NCBI GenBank assembly: GCA_026417555.1
Contig: JAOADA010000008.1
Location: forward strand, 1 to 56,516
Direction: 5' to 3'
Length of the DNA stretch: 56,516 nt
DNA from: Brevinematales bacterium
GTDB lineage: Bacteria > Spirochaetota > Brevinematia > Brevinematales > Thermospiraceae
The stretch's first letter is position 1. The number at the start of each line of letters is the position of its first letter. Below, piece by piece: positions 49,470 through 56,516 of the stretch. The notes beneath the pieces are model-generated. The model worked only from the letters and a program-made list of their open reading frames with translations, did not search any database and was not told the origin of the DNA. The translations under genes and the position numbers were made by a program.

Positions 49470-50294
49470 TCAATACTCTTCTTCCATCTCTCCCCCATCA
49501 TAATTTTCCTCTGTATAATCCTCTTGAATGGGGGGATAAATCAAACGTCGAAGTTCATCCACAAGATTAGCCACATAGAGACCTGCCAACTCAGAACCAG
49601 AATTTCCACCATAATTTTTGATGGCCTTCTCAAGAAAGATAATCTCCTTTTCAATCTCATTACTCATGGAAAGCTTCTTATTCTCTTCCGTCAGGGTTGG
49701 CCATTTCCCCTTCCATTCGCTGAGCATGCGATAGGTTGTGTAAGCCATAGCAAGCAAATCCGCATCCTTGGCATTGGTCGAAATATCAGAAAGCTTCACC
49801 CACTCATAGGACGTCCAATCCGTTCTTCCGGTAAACACTTTGTAGGCACTCATATACCACTGCACCCTTGCCCAATCCTGTTGGATCTCCACTACATACC
49901 CAATCATAGGAGCCACCATAGTAAAGAAGTCACGAGACACCTCGTTCGGTGTTTTGTAAATCTGGGTAGTATTCAGAAGCGTGGCCTTGGCAATGGGCTT
50001 TTTGACAACAGAAGAGAGATTCACCCACCCCCTTTCCTTGGTTTCTTGGTTTTGAACAAGGACGTACACCACATCATTGGTTTTGTCTTTCACCACCTCC
50101 TGGTTGGTCTGGGTTTTTCCCGCATACACCAAAGGCTTCCCCCAATCAAGATATACCACTTTCTTATCCGCTTGATCCAGCGTCATTTGAGTAAAGTGCG
50201 CCTTTGGATAATAGACATCTTTGCCGCCTAAACTACACCCCACTCCCATAAGCACCACCATTCCAGCCATGATCAGTTGGCCATACCACCTCAT
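49470..50294 (-). CDS. Lipoprotein with SH3-like domain
   Basis: I start at ATG 50294 behind GAAAGGAG. The 274-residue product begins MRWYGQLIMAGMVVLMGVGC, a lipoprotein signal with lipobox MGVGC (Cys20). Two SH3b-like beta regions seem present: about 45-100 (KVVYLDWGKPLVYAG, then VVYVLVQNQETKERGWVNLSS in pieces) and about 105-180 (KTPNEV, IGYVVEIQQDWARVQW, YEWVKLSD). The rest is helical with an acidic tail (EDYTEENYDGGEMEEEY). This recalls spirochaetal SH3-type surface lipoproteins; cell-wall or ligand binding is possible. It follows an outer-membrane barrel gene by 83 bases. Confidence 0.78.
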   Translation of the reverse strand: MRWYGQLIMAGMVVLMGVGCSLGGKDVYYPKAHFTQMTLDQADKKVVYLDWGKPLVYAGKTQTNQEVVKDKTNDVVYVLVQNQETKERGWVNLSSVVKKPIAKATLLNTTQIYKTPNEVSRDFFTMVAPMIGYVVEIQQDWARVQWYMSAYKVFTGRTDWTSYEWVKLSDISTNAKDADLLAMAYTTYRMLSEWKGKWPTLTEENKKLSMSNEIEKEIIFLEKAIKNYGGNSGSELAGLYVANLVDELRRLIYPPIQEDYTEENYDGGEMEEEY

Positions 50295-50377
50295 TTTTTC
50301 TCCTTTCGTCGATTCTTTTAATAGTATAAGAGAAAATTCTCTCTTTTGCAAATCTCTTTTTTCCCTCACCATATTTT

Positions 50378-52063
50378 TCACAACTCATACCCCACCGTGA
50401 GACGAATAGCCAATCCCTCCTGGACTGCCCAGTTCTGGGACTTCTGAACTTGATACAGAGAATTCCCTCTCTCATCCTGAAGAACCTGAGAAAAGGCAAG
50501 ACTATACAGCAAAGGGGAGAGAAACTCACAACGAACCTGATAAGGTGCCTGACGATACGAAACCCCAAGCATCGTATGGATCCATGCCTCTCTCCTCAAT
50601 GTTCTTCGGCTTGCCACTACATCAAAGGCCGTCTCAGAGGAAGTAAAACGATTTGTTCCATAGTTTTTGGTAATCCAACTCCACTGAGTGTTTTCAAATA
50701 CATTCAGGATGAGTCCTATCTGACGTACCTTTGAGCCATACAAAGGAAGATAAAAGATCATGTCCACCCCAACATGAAAAGCCAGGGTATCTACATATGA
50801 AAAACCTTCCCACCCGTATTCAGGACCAACAAAGGGGGTCGCATTCTGCCAACTCTCACGGGATGCCCCCATAAGGGGATTATAATACTCCCCTCTCTGC
50901 TCTGTTCTATGCCACTCCCCGCTCAAAAGAAGGGCTAGATCCATTTTCATTTCTTGAGAGGGTTTCACAGAGAGATTGGGATTCACCTCCACCAGAAAGC
51001 CCCCACTTTTGGTTTTTCCCCACCCTTCAGAGACAAGATCATTGGAAAGCACAGGCCTGGTCTCCTTCCCATCCAACCCCAAAAAAAGAAGGGTATTGAA
51101 CTTCCATATGCCCCCATCTTTCCAGGTAATATTCGCATAGGTCCGATTGAGCCACCCATCTGTCTTCTGGAGGTATGGTTCACGGATATATTTTCCCTCG
51201 AAATTGGTCTGCAAAAGAGTCGAGGCATTGGAAGCCCTTTGCCAGGTATACTCTTCTTGCAAGGCACCTATGAGACGAAAACGGTTGCCAAAACGAACCT
51301 TTTCACTACTTATCCCCCCTTGGACATCCCACTGCCACACCGGCCCCTTGACAAAGCTATCCTGAAACCAGGCGTCTGCATTGATATACCTATACCCAAA
51401 GATATGGTTACACCCCACGGTTGTCCATCCCCACACAAGCCTCTCCGATGAGATGGTTTTTCCATCTACCGTCGCTCGAAAGGAATTTTCAAGCGACGCC
51501 GTATTCTCATAGGAGAAAGCCATTTTCAAACCTACGGGAAATCCCTGCAAACGTCCTGCCACAATCCCTTCGACAGACAAAGCATTGATGAGATGTGAAG
51601 CCTCATAAGAAAAAGGGATATAGTGATATTCACCATTCGTTTCCCCCCTGAGATTTCCCTTTGCTGAGGTGATCATCCATCTCGGTTGATACCCAAACCG
51701 AACAAAGAAAGAGGTTTGTTTTTGTCTTCCGAAATATTGAAGATTGACTCCCATCACATGGGTAGATCCATAGGTTTGAAAATAGGATTGTTGAGTTTCT
51801 CCGGCCTGTTTAACAAACTGGATGTTCTCCTCTGTCGAGGTGTACCCTTCATTGGGCCTATTCGTGGGGTTATCTATATCTCCCCACCACGGAAGACTCT
51901 GATACGACACCCCCACCGCCACAAACGGCTTCTCCCACAACGTGAGATCCTGAGGAAAAGCCACAATGGATAGGCCAGGATGTGACCCCACAAAGAACAC
52001 CCTTCCCCAGAGGACCCCCACACACAAAGAGCCTATCAGACAAAGAAAATAACGAGGTTTCAC
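50378..52063 (-). CDS. Predicted outer-membrane beta-barrel protein
   Basis: The 561-residue protein starts with a GTG at 52063; the GGGAGG nine bases earlier lies in the end of manC. It has a signal peptide (MKPRYFLCLIGSLCVGVLWG) and then an alternating polar/aromatic pattern typical of barrels, with many Trp, Tyr and Phe and strands such as TSFFVRFGYQPRWMI and GLKMAFSYENTASL. The final strand AIRLTVGYEL ends close to the usual aromatic-C-terminal pattern. No substrate or family is recognised. It lies 3 bases after manC, so surface-polysaccharide synthesis and this porin-like protein are cotranscribed. Confidence 0.8.
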   Translation of the reverse strand: MKPRYFLCLIGSLCVGVLWGRVFFVGSHPGLSIVAFPQDLTLWEKPFVAVGVSYQSLPWWGDIDNPTNRPNEGYTSTEENIQFVKQAGETQQSYFQTYGSTHVMGVNLQYFGRQKQTSFFVRFGYQPRWMITSAKGNLRGETNGEYHYIPFSYEASHLINALSVEGIVAGRLQGFPVGLKMAFSYENTASLENSFRATVDGKTISSERLVWGWTTVGCNHIFGYRYINADAWFQDSFVKGPVWQWDVQGGISSEKVRFGNRFRLIGALQEEYTWQRASNASTLLQTNFEGKYIREPYLQKTDGWLNRTYANITWKDGGIWKFNTLLFLGLDGKETRPVLSNDLVSEGWGKTKSGGFLVEVNPNLSVKPSQEMKMDLALLLSGEWHRTEQRGEYYNPLMGASRESWQNATPFVGPEYGWEGFSYVDTLAFHVGVDMIFYLPLYGSKVRQIGLILNVFENTQWSWITKNYGTNRFTSSETAFDVVASRRTLRREAWIHTMLGVSYRQAPYQVRCEFLSPLLYSLAFSQVLQDERGNSLYQVQKSQNWAVQEGLAIRLTVGYEL

Positions 52064-52066
52064 CTC

Positions 52067-53452
52067 CTATGACCTCCCATAATTGTCTGTCACACGCTCA
52101 ATATCATCCTCCCCAAGATACTCTCCATTCTGAACCTCGATCATCTCAAGAGGAATCTTGCCTGGATTAGAGAGTCGATGAAGAGCAGATTTTGGGACAT
52201 AGACACTCTCGTTTTCGTGAACAAACTGCTGTTTGCCCTCAATCTCCACAAGGGCTGTTCCTTTCACGACAATCCAGTGTTCGCTTCGGTGTTGATGTCG
52301 TTGCAAGCTCAAGGCTGCCCCTACATTCACCACGATTTTTTTAATCTTGTAACGATCAGCCTCCTCAAGGACGGTATACGACCCCCACGGCCTGTACACT
52401 GTTACGTGTTCACTCACCTCTGGCCGCTTTTGGGACGCAAGAAGTTGTACCATATCCTTTACCTTCTGTGTCTGGTGCCTATTTGCAATCAAAATAGCAT
52501 CCTCTGTCTCTACAACCACCAGGTCATTCACCCCAATCAAGGCAGTGAGATGCTTTTTTGAAAGCACAAGACTCCTTTTGGTATCCAGACACACCACATC
52601 CCCAGACGTCGCATTGCCATGCTCATCTGGCGAGAAAAGATCATATACCGAATCCCAAGAGCCCACATCGTTCCACAAAACATTTAACCTATAACAGAGA
52701 ATATTAGATGCCTTTTCCATCACTCCATAGTCAATAGAGATACTCGGAAGCTCACTATACCGTTTCACCATCTCCTGATAATCCAAGGTGGTGATGGCCT
52801 GATAAAGTTCTGGCATATACGTCTCAAAAGCCTCGAGAATCACCCGAAGAGAAAAGAGAAACATCCCCGCATTCCAAAGATAATTGCCATCCTGGAGATA
52901 CTGCTCTGCCGTTTCCCGATTGGGTTTCTCAACAAAACGGTGTACCTGGTACACATCCTCGCGTTTCTGTTTCCCCAATTGAATGTATCCGTATCCCGTC
53001 TCAGGCCTTGTGGGCACAATCCCAAACGTCACAATATGAGTACGTGCCTCTTTCTCTACGGATTGCACTGCCTCTGCAAACACAGATACTGGATCTATCA
53101 CATGATCCGATGGGGAAAAAAACACGACCGTTTCCGGATCATACCCCTTTTCCAAAAGATACTTCACTGTCAGGGCTATCGCCGGCGCTGTATTCCTTCC
53201 CATGGGTTCAAGCACAAGGTTGGTAAATTCACACCCAAACACTTGGCACAAATGATCCATAATGGTAAACCGATACTGCTGCCCTGCAACCACATAAATC
53301 TCCTCAAGAGGAGAAAGCGCTCGAAGCCTCTCTGCTGTCATCTGGAGAAGACTCTTGTTACCCACCAAGCTCAAAAACTGCTTGGGAAAATTCTGCCGGG
53401 AATAGGGCCAAAGCCGAGTACCACTCCCACCCGCAAGAATAATAGAAACCAT
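52067..53452 (-). CDS. manC: Bifunctional mannose-1-phosphate guanylyltransferase / mannose-6-phosphate isomerase
   Basis: The 461-residue protein has the two-domain layout of ManC/AlgA. The nucleotidyltransferase (about 1-340) has LAGGSGTRLWPYSRQNFPKQ (6-25 region) and FVEKPN. The type II phosphomannose isomerase cupin (about 345-455) has RPWGSYTVLEEADRYKIKKI, QRHQHRSEHWIVVKG and ENESVYVPKSALHRLSNPG. Together they turn fructose-6-phosphate (via a mutase) into GDP-mannose for surface glycans. Strong promoter at 53482-53510; first gene of a three-gene unit. Confidence 0.95.
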   Translation of the reverse strand: MVSIILAGGSGTRLWPYSRQNFPKQFLSLVGNKSLLQMTAERLRALSPLEEIYVVAGQQYRFTIMDHLCQVFGCEFTNLVLEPMGRNTAPAIALTVKYLLEKGYDPETVVFFSPSDHVIDPVSVFAEAVQSVEKEARTHIVTFGIVPTRPETGYGYIQLGKQKREDVYQVHRFVEKPNRETAEQYLQDGNYLWNAGMFLFSLRVILEAFETYMPELYQAITTLDYQEMVKRYSELPSISIDYGVMEKASNILCYRLNVLWNDVGSWDSVYDLFSPDEHGNATSGDVVCLDTKRSLVLSKKHLTALIGVNDLVVVETEDAILIANRHQTQKVKDMVQLLASQKRPEVSEHVTVYRPWGSYTVLEEADRYKIKKIVVNVGAALSLQRHQHRSEHWIVVKGTALVEIEGKQQFVHENESVYVPKSALHRLSNPGKIPLEMIEVQNGEYLGEDDIERVTDNYGRS

Positions 53453-53481
53453 ACTTCTCTACTCCATTTCTTTTATAAAAT

Positions 53482-53510
53482 ATTGTAAAGGGAAGAAACA
53501 AAGCTTGCAA
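53482..53510 (-). promoter_or_regulatory. Sigma-70-type promoter of the manC operon
   Basis: Read on the minus strand: TTGCAA (53510-53505), 17-base spacer, TACAAT (53487-53482), 29 bases before the ATG. Confidence 0.78.
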
Positions 53511-53528
53511 CCCCAGAGATACCTCTTT

Positions 53529-56303
53529 TCACAGAAGCCCATGATACCGTTGAATAATCTGATAGCGTTTTGATACCCCCAATTTCTTGAAGATCCGTTT
53601 GAGGTGCCCCTTGACAGTTTCCTCAGAGATTTCTTGAAGAGTTGCAATTTCAGCATTGGTTTTTCCCTGAACAAGCAAGACAAGAATCTTGCGTTCTGTC
53701 TCTGTGAGAGAAAAAAGTTCTGGCATTTGCTGACGAGGGAAAGGAGGTGTGGTGAGAACCTCTTTCCCCTCCCGCTGAATCTCTTTCTGAATCCCCTGAA
53801 GTGTTTCTGTAAAAAGCGACAATTGATGGAGAAAAAGTGGAAGCATCTCTTTGTCAGGTGAAGAACCCTCACCATCAAAGAAAAACAGCATAGCATGCTC
53901 TTCAAAAACAAAGAGATACACTTCCTTGAAAAAGACTTCTTCCCGCTTATTTCGAAGATACGCTGTCACGACGGTATATGACGGGGGAGAAGAAAAACGG
54001 ATCTGTTTTGCAAGACCACTTTCTTTGATCATTTGAGAAAGAAACTGCCCATGAGGGGCCTGAAAGTGAAAAACCTCAAAAATCACGGGGTGCCATTCCA
54101 CAACCTGAAACTCTTTATCAATGATCACCCACGGTACTGGAAACGTATACAACATGTTTCTCATCACTTGTTTGGTATCTGTATGATTGAAAAACCACCC
54201 AAAGACGAGATACAAAAGAGGATACCTCGGTACTACGATGACCGTTCCATCACCTTTATAAGAAAAAGAACTCACCTCTTGGGGAGGAGGGGATGGCAAA
54301 GGAAAAGAAAAAGCCATCTCCTGGGCCTTACTGTTCGCAAAGAGCTGGTGCCCATACTTATCCATCACCACCACAGGTATAGGCCAGGAGGCAACCCACT
54401 CCCACTGTTTCTCAAAGAGGCAAAACTCAGGAGGAAAGATTGTCAAAACAAGATAGACACGACCCTCAAAAGAGAGGCGATACCCCTGCATAACCAACCA
54501 CACATTTTCCCTCTCAACAGGACACGGTAAAGAAAACGAAAAAAACTGGCTCTTCTCTTGGGAAAGAAGTTCCTTAAAAGCAAAATAAATATCCTTGGCA
54601 TAGGGATCCCCAATCTTTTCTAAAAAAGCCGTAAGTCGATTGTGTGCCAAGGGAAAAAGATCCTCAAATCTTTTGTTCCAACGATGAAGGCTCATACTTT
54701 CTACGTCAACAACTACCATAGCCAGGGGTGACTGATCAAACAACAGAGAAAAATCCTGCCGATAAGCCAAAAGATCACTTCGCATGAGTATCAACTGTGA
54801 CACATCCCTTCCAATGCACCGATACCCTTCTCTATGCCCATCCCTCATCAGAGGAGTAGACACCACCTCAAGAAGAACTGAATGCTCTCCCCTCTGAAGC
54901 GAAAGCAAATGTCCTGTGAGTCTCCCCTCTGATTGCTGCAGCGCCCTCTTTAAGATAAAAAAGGCCTCCTTCCCAATAATAGGTTCCATCGATTTTTTTA
55001 CCGCGTCTTCAGGGGCAATACCAAGCAAACTTTCAATACGAGGTGAAGTATAGGTAATCACAAGATTGTTGTCCATCTCCCAAATCCAATCTGAGAGATT
55101 TTCCACAAGATCCCGATATTTTTTTTGCTGAATCTCATACAGATGCACCAGCTGAGCCTTCTGATGGCTCTCTTTTTTCAGGGCCACCACCGTCTCTTGA
55201 AGTTTTCGGTTACTCTGGGCCAAATATCCCTTGAGAAGTCTGTTGGTATTTTGATAAAACTGATAAAGACTTTTGTCTAGGTATATCTCCTTAAACAACT
55301 CCCAACACTCCACCATAAGATACACCACAAGCCCCAAAACAATCCCCCAAGGCGCCAGAGGAGACCATTCTGTCCACACCCCCATCATCTCCCAGAAGAA
55401 AACAATCCAGGAAACAAGAAAAAACAAATGCCAGGGAAGAAACTTGCCCCTCTCAGAAAGTTGATAATAAAAAATCAAAAGAATCAAATTGAAGTGGATA
55501 GCCACCCCAAACAGAAAAAAACCTATCACCGGAGAAACAATCCCGGCAATTGCCATTCCCACCGCCAAAAGAAGAAAAAGACCATGCAAAAGAAGCATGT
55601 CTGGCCGCCTTAGTTCTGGATGCATCACCAGCTGATACCCTGTCCAGGAACACCCAAATACACCCATCATCACCAACATAAACGAGAGGGCATGTTCCCC
55701 AGGAAAAATCACACAATACGTCAAAATCCCAAGGAACAAAAAATTCAACGTTTTCCACAAACGAACCATGTCCTTTCTTCGGAAAGCCCACACCCCATAC
55801 CAACCCCAAAAAAAAGAAAAAAGAATGCCAATCACCATGACATGTGTAGAAACAATCATCGTCTTCTGAAAGAATTGCTCCGCTTCGATCACCCTAGGAA
55901 AAATCACCAGCGGATGACCTTCCAGTTCTACATCCAAAACAAGAGATGAAATCCCCACCGGAAGAAAAAAAGAGGTTTTCCCAACCTTTTCATACCCCCA
56001 AAAAGGAAGATTGTTCGTATCATAAAAAAACACCTGCTTTACTCTCACCCATCGAGTTCCAGTAAAAAAAACATAATTTTTTTCTCTCTGAAGACCCTGT
56101 ACCTCAAGCCGAAGCCACTGTCTTTCTTTTAGCCATCCAGAAAAAAAGAAATCCTTGGAAAGACGACGAGCAGGTATGCCCCGAATAAAAACACTCTCTT
56201 TCTGCCCATCCTTTGGATCAAGCAGATACACAGACGTCTCTACCCCATACCCAAAAGAAAGCCAACCAAAAATCAAGCACCAAAATACACACCCCTTTCT
56301 CAT
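53529..56303 (-). CDS. Membrane-bound LuxR-type regulator: 7TM receptor, PAS tandem, HTH
   Basis: A 924-residue single-chain receptor. Signal peptide about 1-20; periplasmic beta domain 21-145; seven TM helices between about 148 and 340, in the manner of 7TMR-DISM receptors; coiled coil about 350-395. PAS domains start near 400 (ENLSDWIWEMDNNLVITYTS), 520 (FDQSPLAMVVVDVESM), 635 (PIPVVVMDKYGHQLFANS) and 715 (FPVPWVIIDKEFQVVEW). The C-terminus (about 864-922) is a LuxR/GerE helix-turn-helix: LTETERKILVLLVQGKTNAE and ETVKGHLKRIFKKLGVSKR. There is no kinase or receiver, so the DNA-binding domain would act while tethered to the membrane, or after proteolysis. Promoter at 56310-56338 leaves almost no leader. 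manC lies downstream. Confidence 0.9.
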   Translation of the reverse strand: MRKGCVFWCLIFGWLSFGYGVETSVYLLDPKDGQKESVFIRGIPARRLSKDFFFSGWLKERQWLRLEVQGLQREKNYVFFTGTRWVRVKQVFFYDTNNLPFWGYEKVGKTSFFLPVGISSLVLDVELEGHPLVIFPRVIEAEQFFQKTMIVSTHVMVIGILFSFFWGWYGVWAFRRKDMVRLWKTLNFLFLGILTYCVIFPGEHALSFMLVMMGVFGCSWTGYQLVMHPELRRPDMLLLHGLFLLLAVGMAIAGIVSPVIGFFLFGVAIHFNLILLIFYYQLSERGKFLPWHLFFLVSWIVFFWEMMGVWTEWSPLAPWGIVLGLVVYLMVECWELFKEIYLDKSLYQFYQNTNRLLKGYLAQSNRKLQETVVALKKESHQKAQLVHLYEIQQKKYRDLVENLSDWIWEMDNNLVITYTSPRIESLLGIAPEDAVKKSMEPIIGKEAFFILKRALQQSEGRLTGHLLSLQRGEHSVLLEVVSTPLMRDGHREGYRCIGRDVSQLILMRSDLLAYRQDFSLLFDQSPLAMVVVDVESMSLHRWNKRFEDLFPLAHNRLTAFLEKIGDPYAKDIYFAFKELLSQEKSQFFSFSLPCPVERENVWLVMQGYRLSFEGRVYLVLTIFPPEFCLFEKQWEWVASWPIPVVVMDKYGHQLFANSKAQEMAFSFPLPSPPPQEVSSFSYKGDGTVIVVPRYPLLYLVFGWFFNHTDTKQVMRNMLYTFPVPWVIIDKEFQVVEWHPVIFEVFHFQAPHGQFLSQMIKESGLAKQIRFSSPPSYTVVTAYLRNKREEVFFKEVYLFVFEEHAMLFFFDGEGSSPDKEMLPLFLHQLSLFTETLQGIQKEIQREGKEVLTTPPFPRQQMPELFSLTETERKILVLLVQGKTNAEIATLQEISEETVKGHLKRIFKKLGVSKRYQIIQRYHGLL

Positions 56304-56309
56304 AGGTAT

Positions 56310-56338
56310 ATTGTATCCTCATATCCTCAAATTGTCAA
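56310..56338 (-). promoter_or_regulatory. Consensus promoter abutting the 924-residue regulator gene
   Basis: Read on the minus strand: perfect TTGACA (56338-56333), 17-base spacer, TACAAT (56315-56310). Only six bases (ATACCT) separate the -10 box from the ATG at 56303, so transcription should begin at or next to the start codon. Confidence 0.75.
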
Positions 56339-56439
56339 GACTTCACTCTTTTTTTCCATTTTTCCCAAGAACCTCTTCACACCCAAGAAAAGATGCCCCC
56401 TACTCCAAAAAATCTCTTTTTGCTCCCCTCCCTCTCCGA

Positions 56440-56516
56440 CACTCTCCCTTCAAAATCACTTCTCAAAAAAAACGAGAGGGCTTTGCCTCAAAGCCCTCTC
56501 ATTCATACCATAAAAC
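56440..56516. repeat. 77-base exact repeat, copy B, at the window end
   Basis: Identical to 10340-10416 and same orientation; it runs to the last base of the window. It includes the same hairpin, which on the minus strand would end transcription of a gene lying beyond the right edge. Confidence 0.95.

Noticed and set aside
48963-50231. 422-codon plus-strand frame
   Set aside because: It crosses mtaB, a strong terminator and a lipoprotein gene in antisense, and is compositionally unlike a protein.
1-56516. Search for CRISPR arrays, prophage, integrases, toxin-antitoxin pairs and rRNA
   Set aside because: No regularly spaced direct repeats, phage genes, recombinases or rRNA sequences were seen.

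Overview
The window looks like a chromosome segment of a diderm bacterium. It encodes lipoproteins, a predicted outer-membrane barrel, a very large exported protein, CheY/CheX-type signalling proteins and many TPR/PAS/HAMP modules. I lean towards the Spirochaetota, perhaps a thermophilic Brevinematales-like lineage. The thermophily hint is an adjacent pair resembling TtuB-TtuA, which 2-thiolates ribothymidine 54 of tRNA in heat-loving organisms. The taxonomic placement is inference from gene content only. Intergenic spaces are short, sigma-70-type promoters with 17-base spacers and Shine-Dalgarno sites are common, and I see no IS element, prophage or CRISPR array.

Layout. 1-7391 (minus): 3' truncated gene for a surface protein of more than 2,460 residues. 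7777-10202 (plus): a HAMP membrane protein and ilvD. 10435-14693 (minus): a small lipoprotein, then an operon of nitroreductase, HAD-IIA phosphatase, sn-glycerol-1-phosphate dehydrogenase and a SpoIIE-type phosphatase. 15157-18810 (plus): the most striking locus, in which a sigma-54-type promoter precedes a CheY-like regulator, a CheX-like phosphatase and a 908-residue ammonium transporter fused to a CheA-like HPt/ATPase kinase. 18965-24613 (plus): a GalT-GalK fusion, a glutamate-synthase-like FMN protein, a metallo-hydrolase and queA. 24875-27922 (minus): a TPR operon with secreted and membrane proteins and a winged-helix regulator. 28010-31768 (minus): binding-protein lipoprotein, HisKA_2 sensor kinase and a small HMA-like protein. 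31853-37364 (minus): ExbB/MotA-type protein, plsY, gatA, a 56-residue ferredoxin, a DUF2723-tail-like membrane protein and CvpA. 37541-38683 (plus): TtuB-like and TtuA-like genes. 38733-39887 (minus): NtrB-like kinase. 39973-41791 (plus): a helical unknown and a PadR regulator. 41821-49361 (minus): LOG-recX-MATE, a four-domain CoA-disulfide reductase fusion, a lipoprotein, pcm, tRNA-Pro(GGG) and mtaB. 49470-56303 (minus): manC, an outer-membrane protein, an SH3-like lipoprotein and a 924-residue 7TM-PAS-LuxR regulator that may be translated without a leader.

How the genes may work together. Several loci concern sensing: an ammonium channel wired to a chemotaxis-like phosphorelay, a periplasmic-ligand kinase operon, an orphan NtrB-like kinase and a membrane-tethered LuxR protein. 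The sigma-54-type promoter ahead of the Amt-kinase operon, together with an orphan NtrB-like kinase in the same window, suggests nitrogen-responsive control, but no NtrC-type activator is visible here.

Edges. The last 77 bases repeat exactly a terminator-containing block at 10340-10416, and the left edge cuts the giant gene. Both edges may be contig ends lying in repeated sequence. Start sites were moved downstream where a Shine-Dalgarno site, signal peptide or gene overlap favoured it; such cases are stated.
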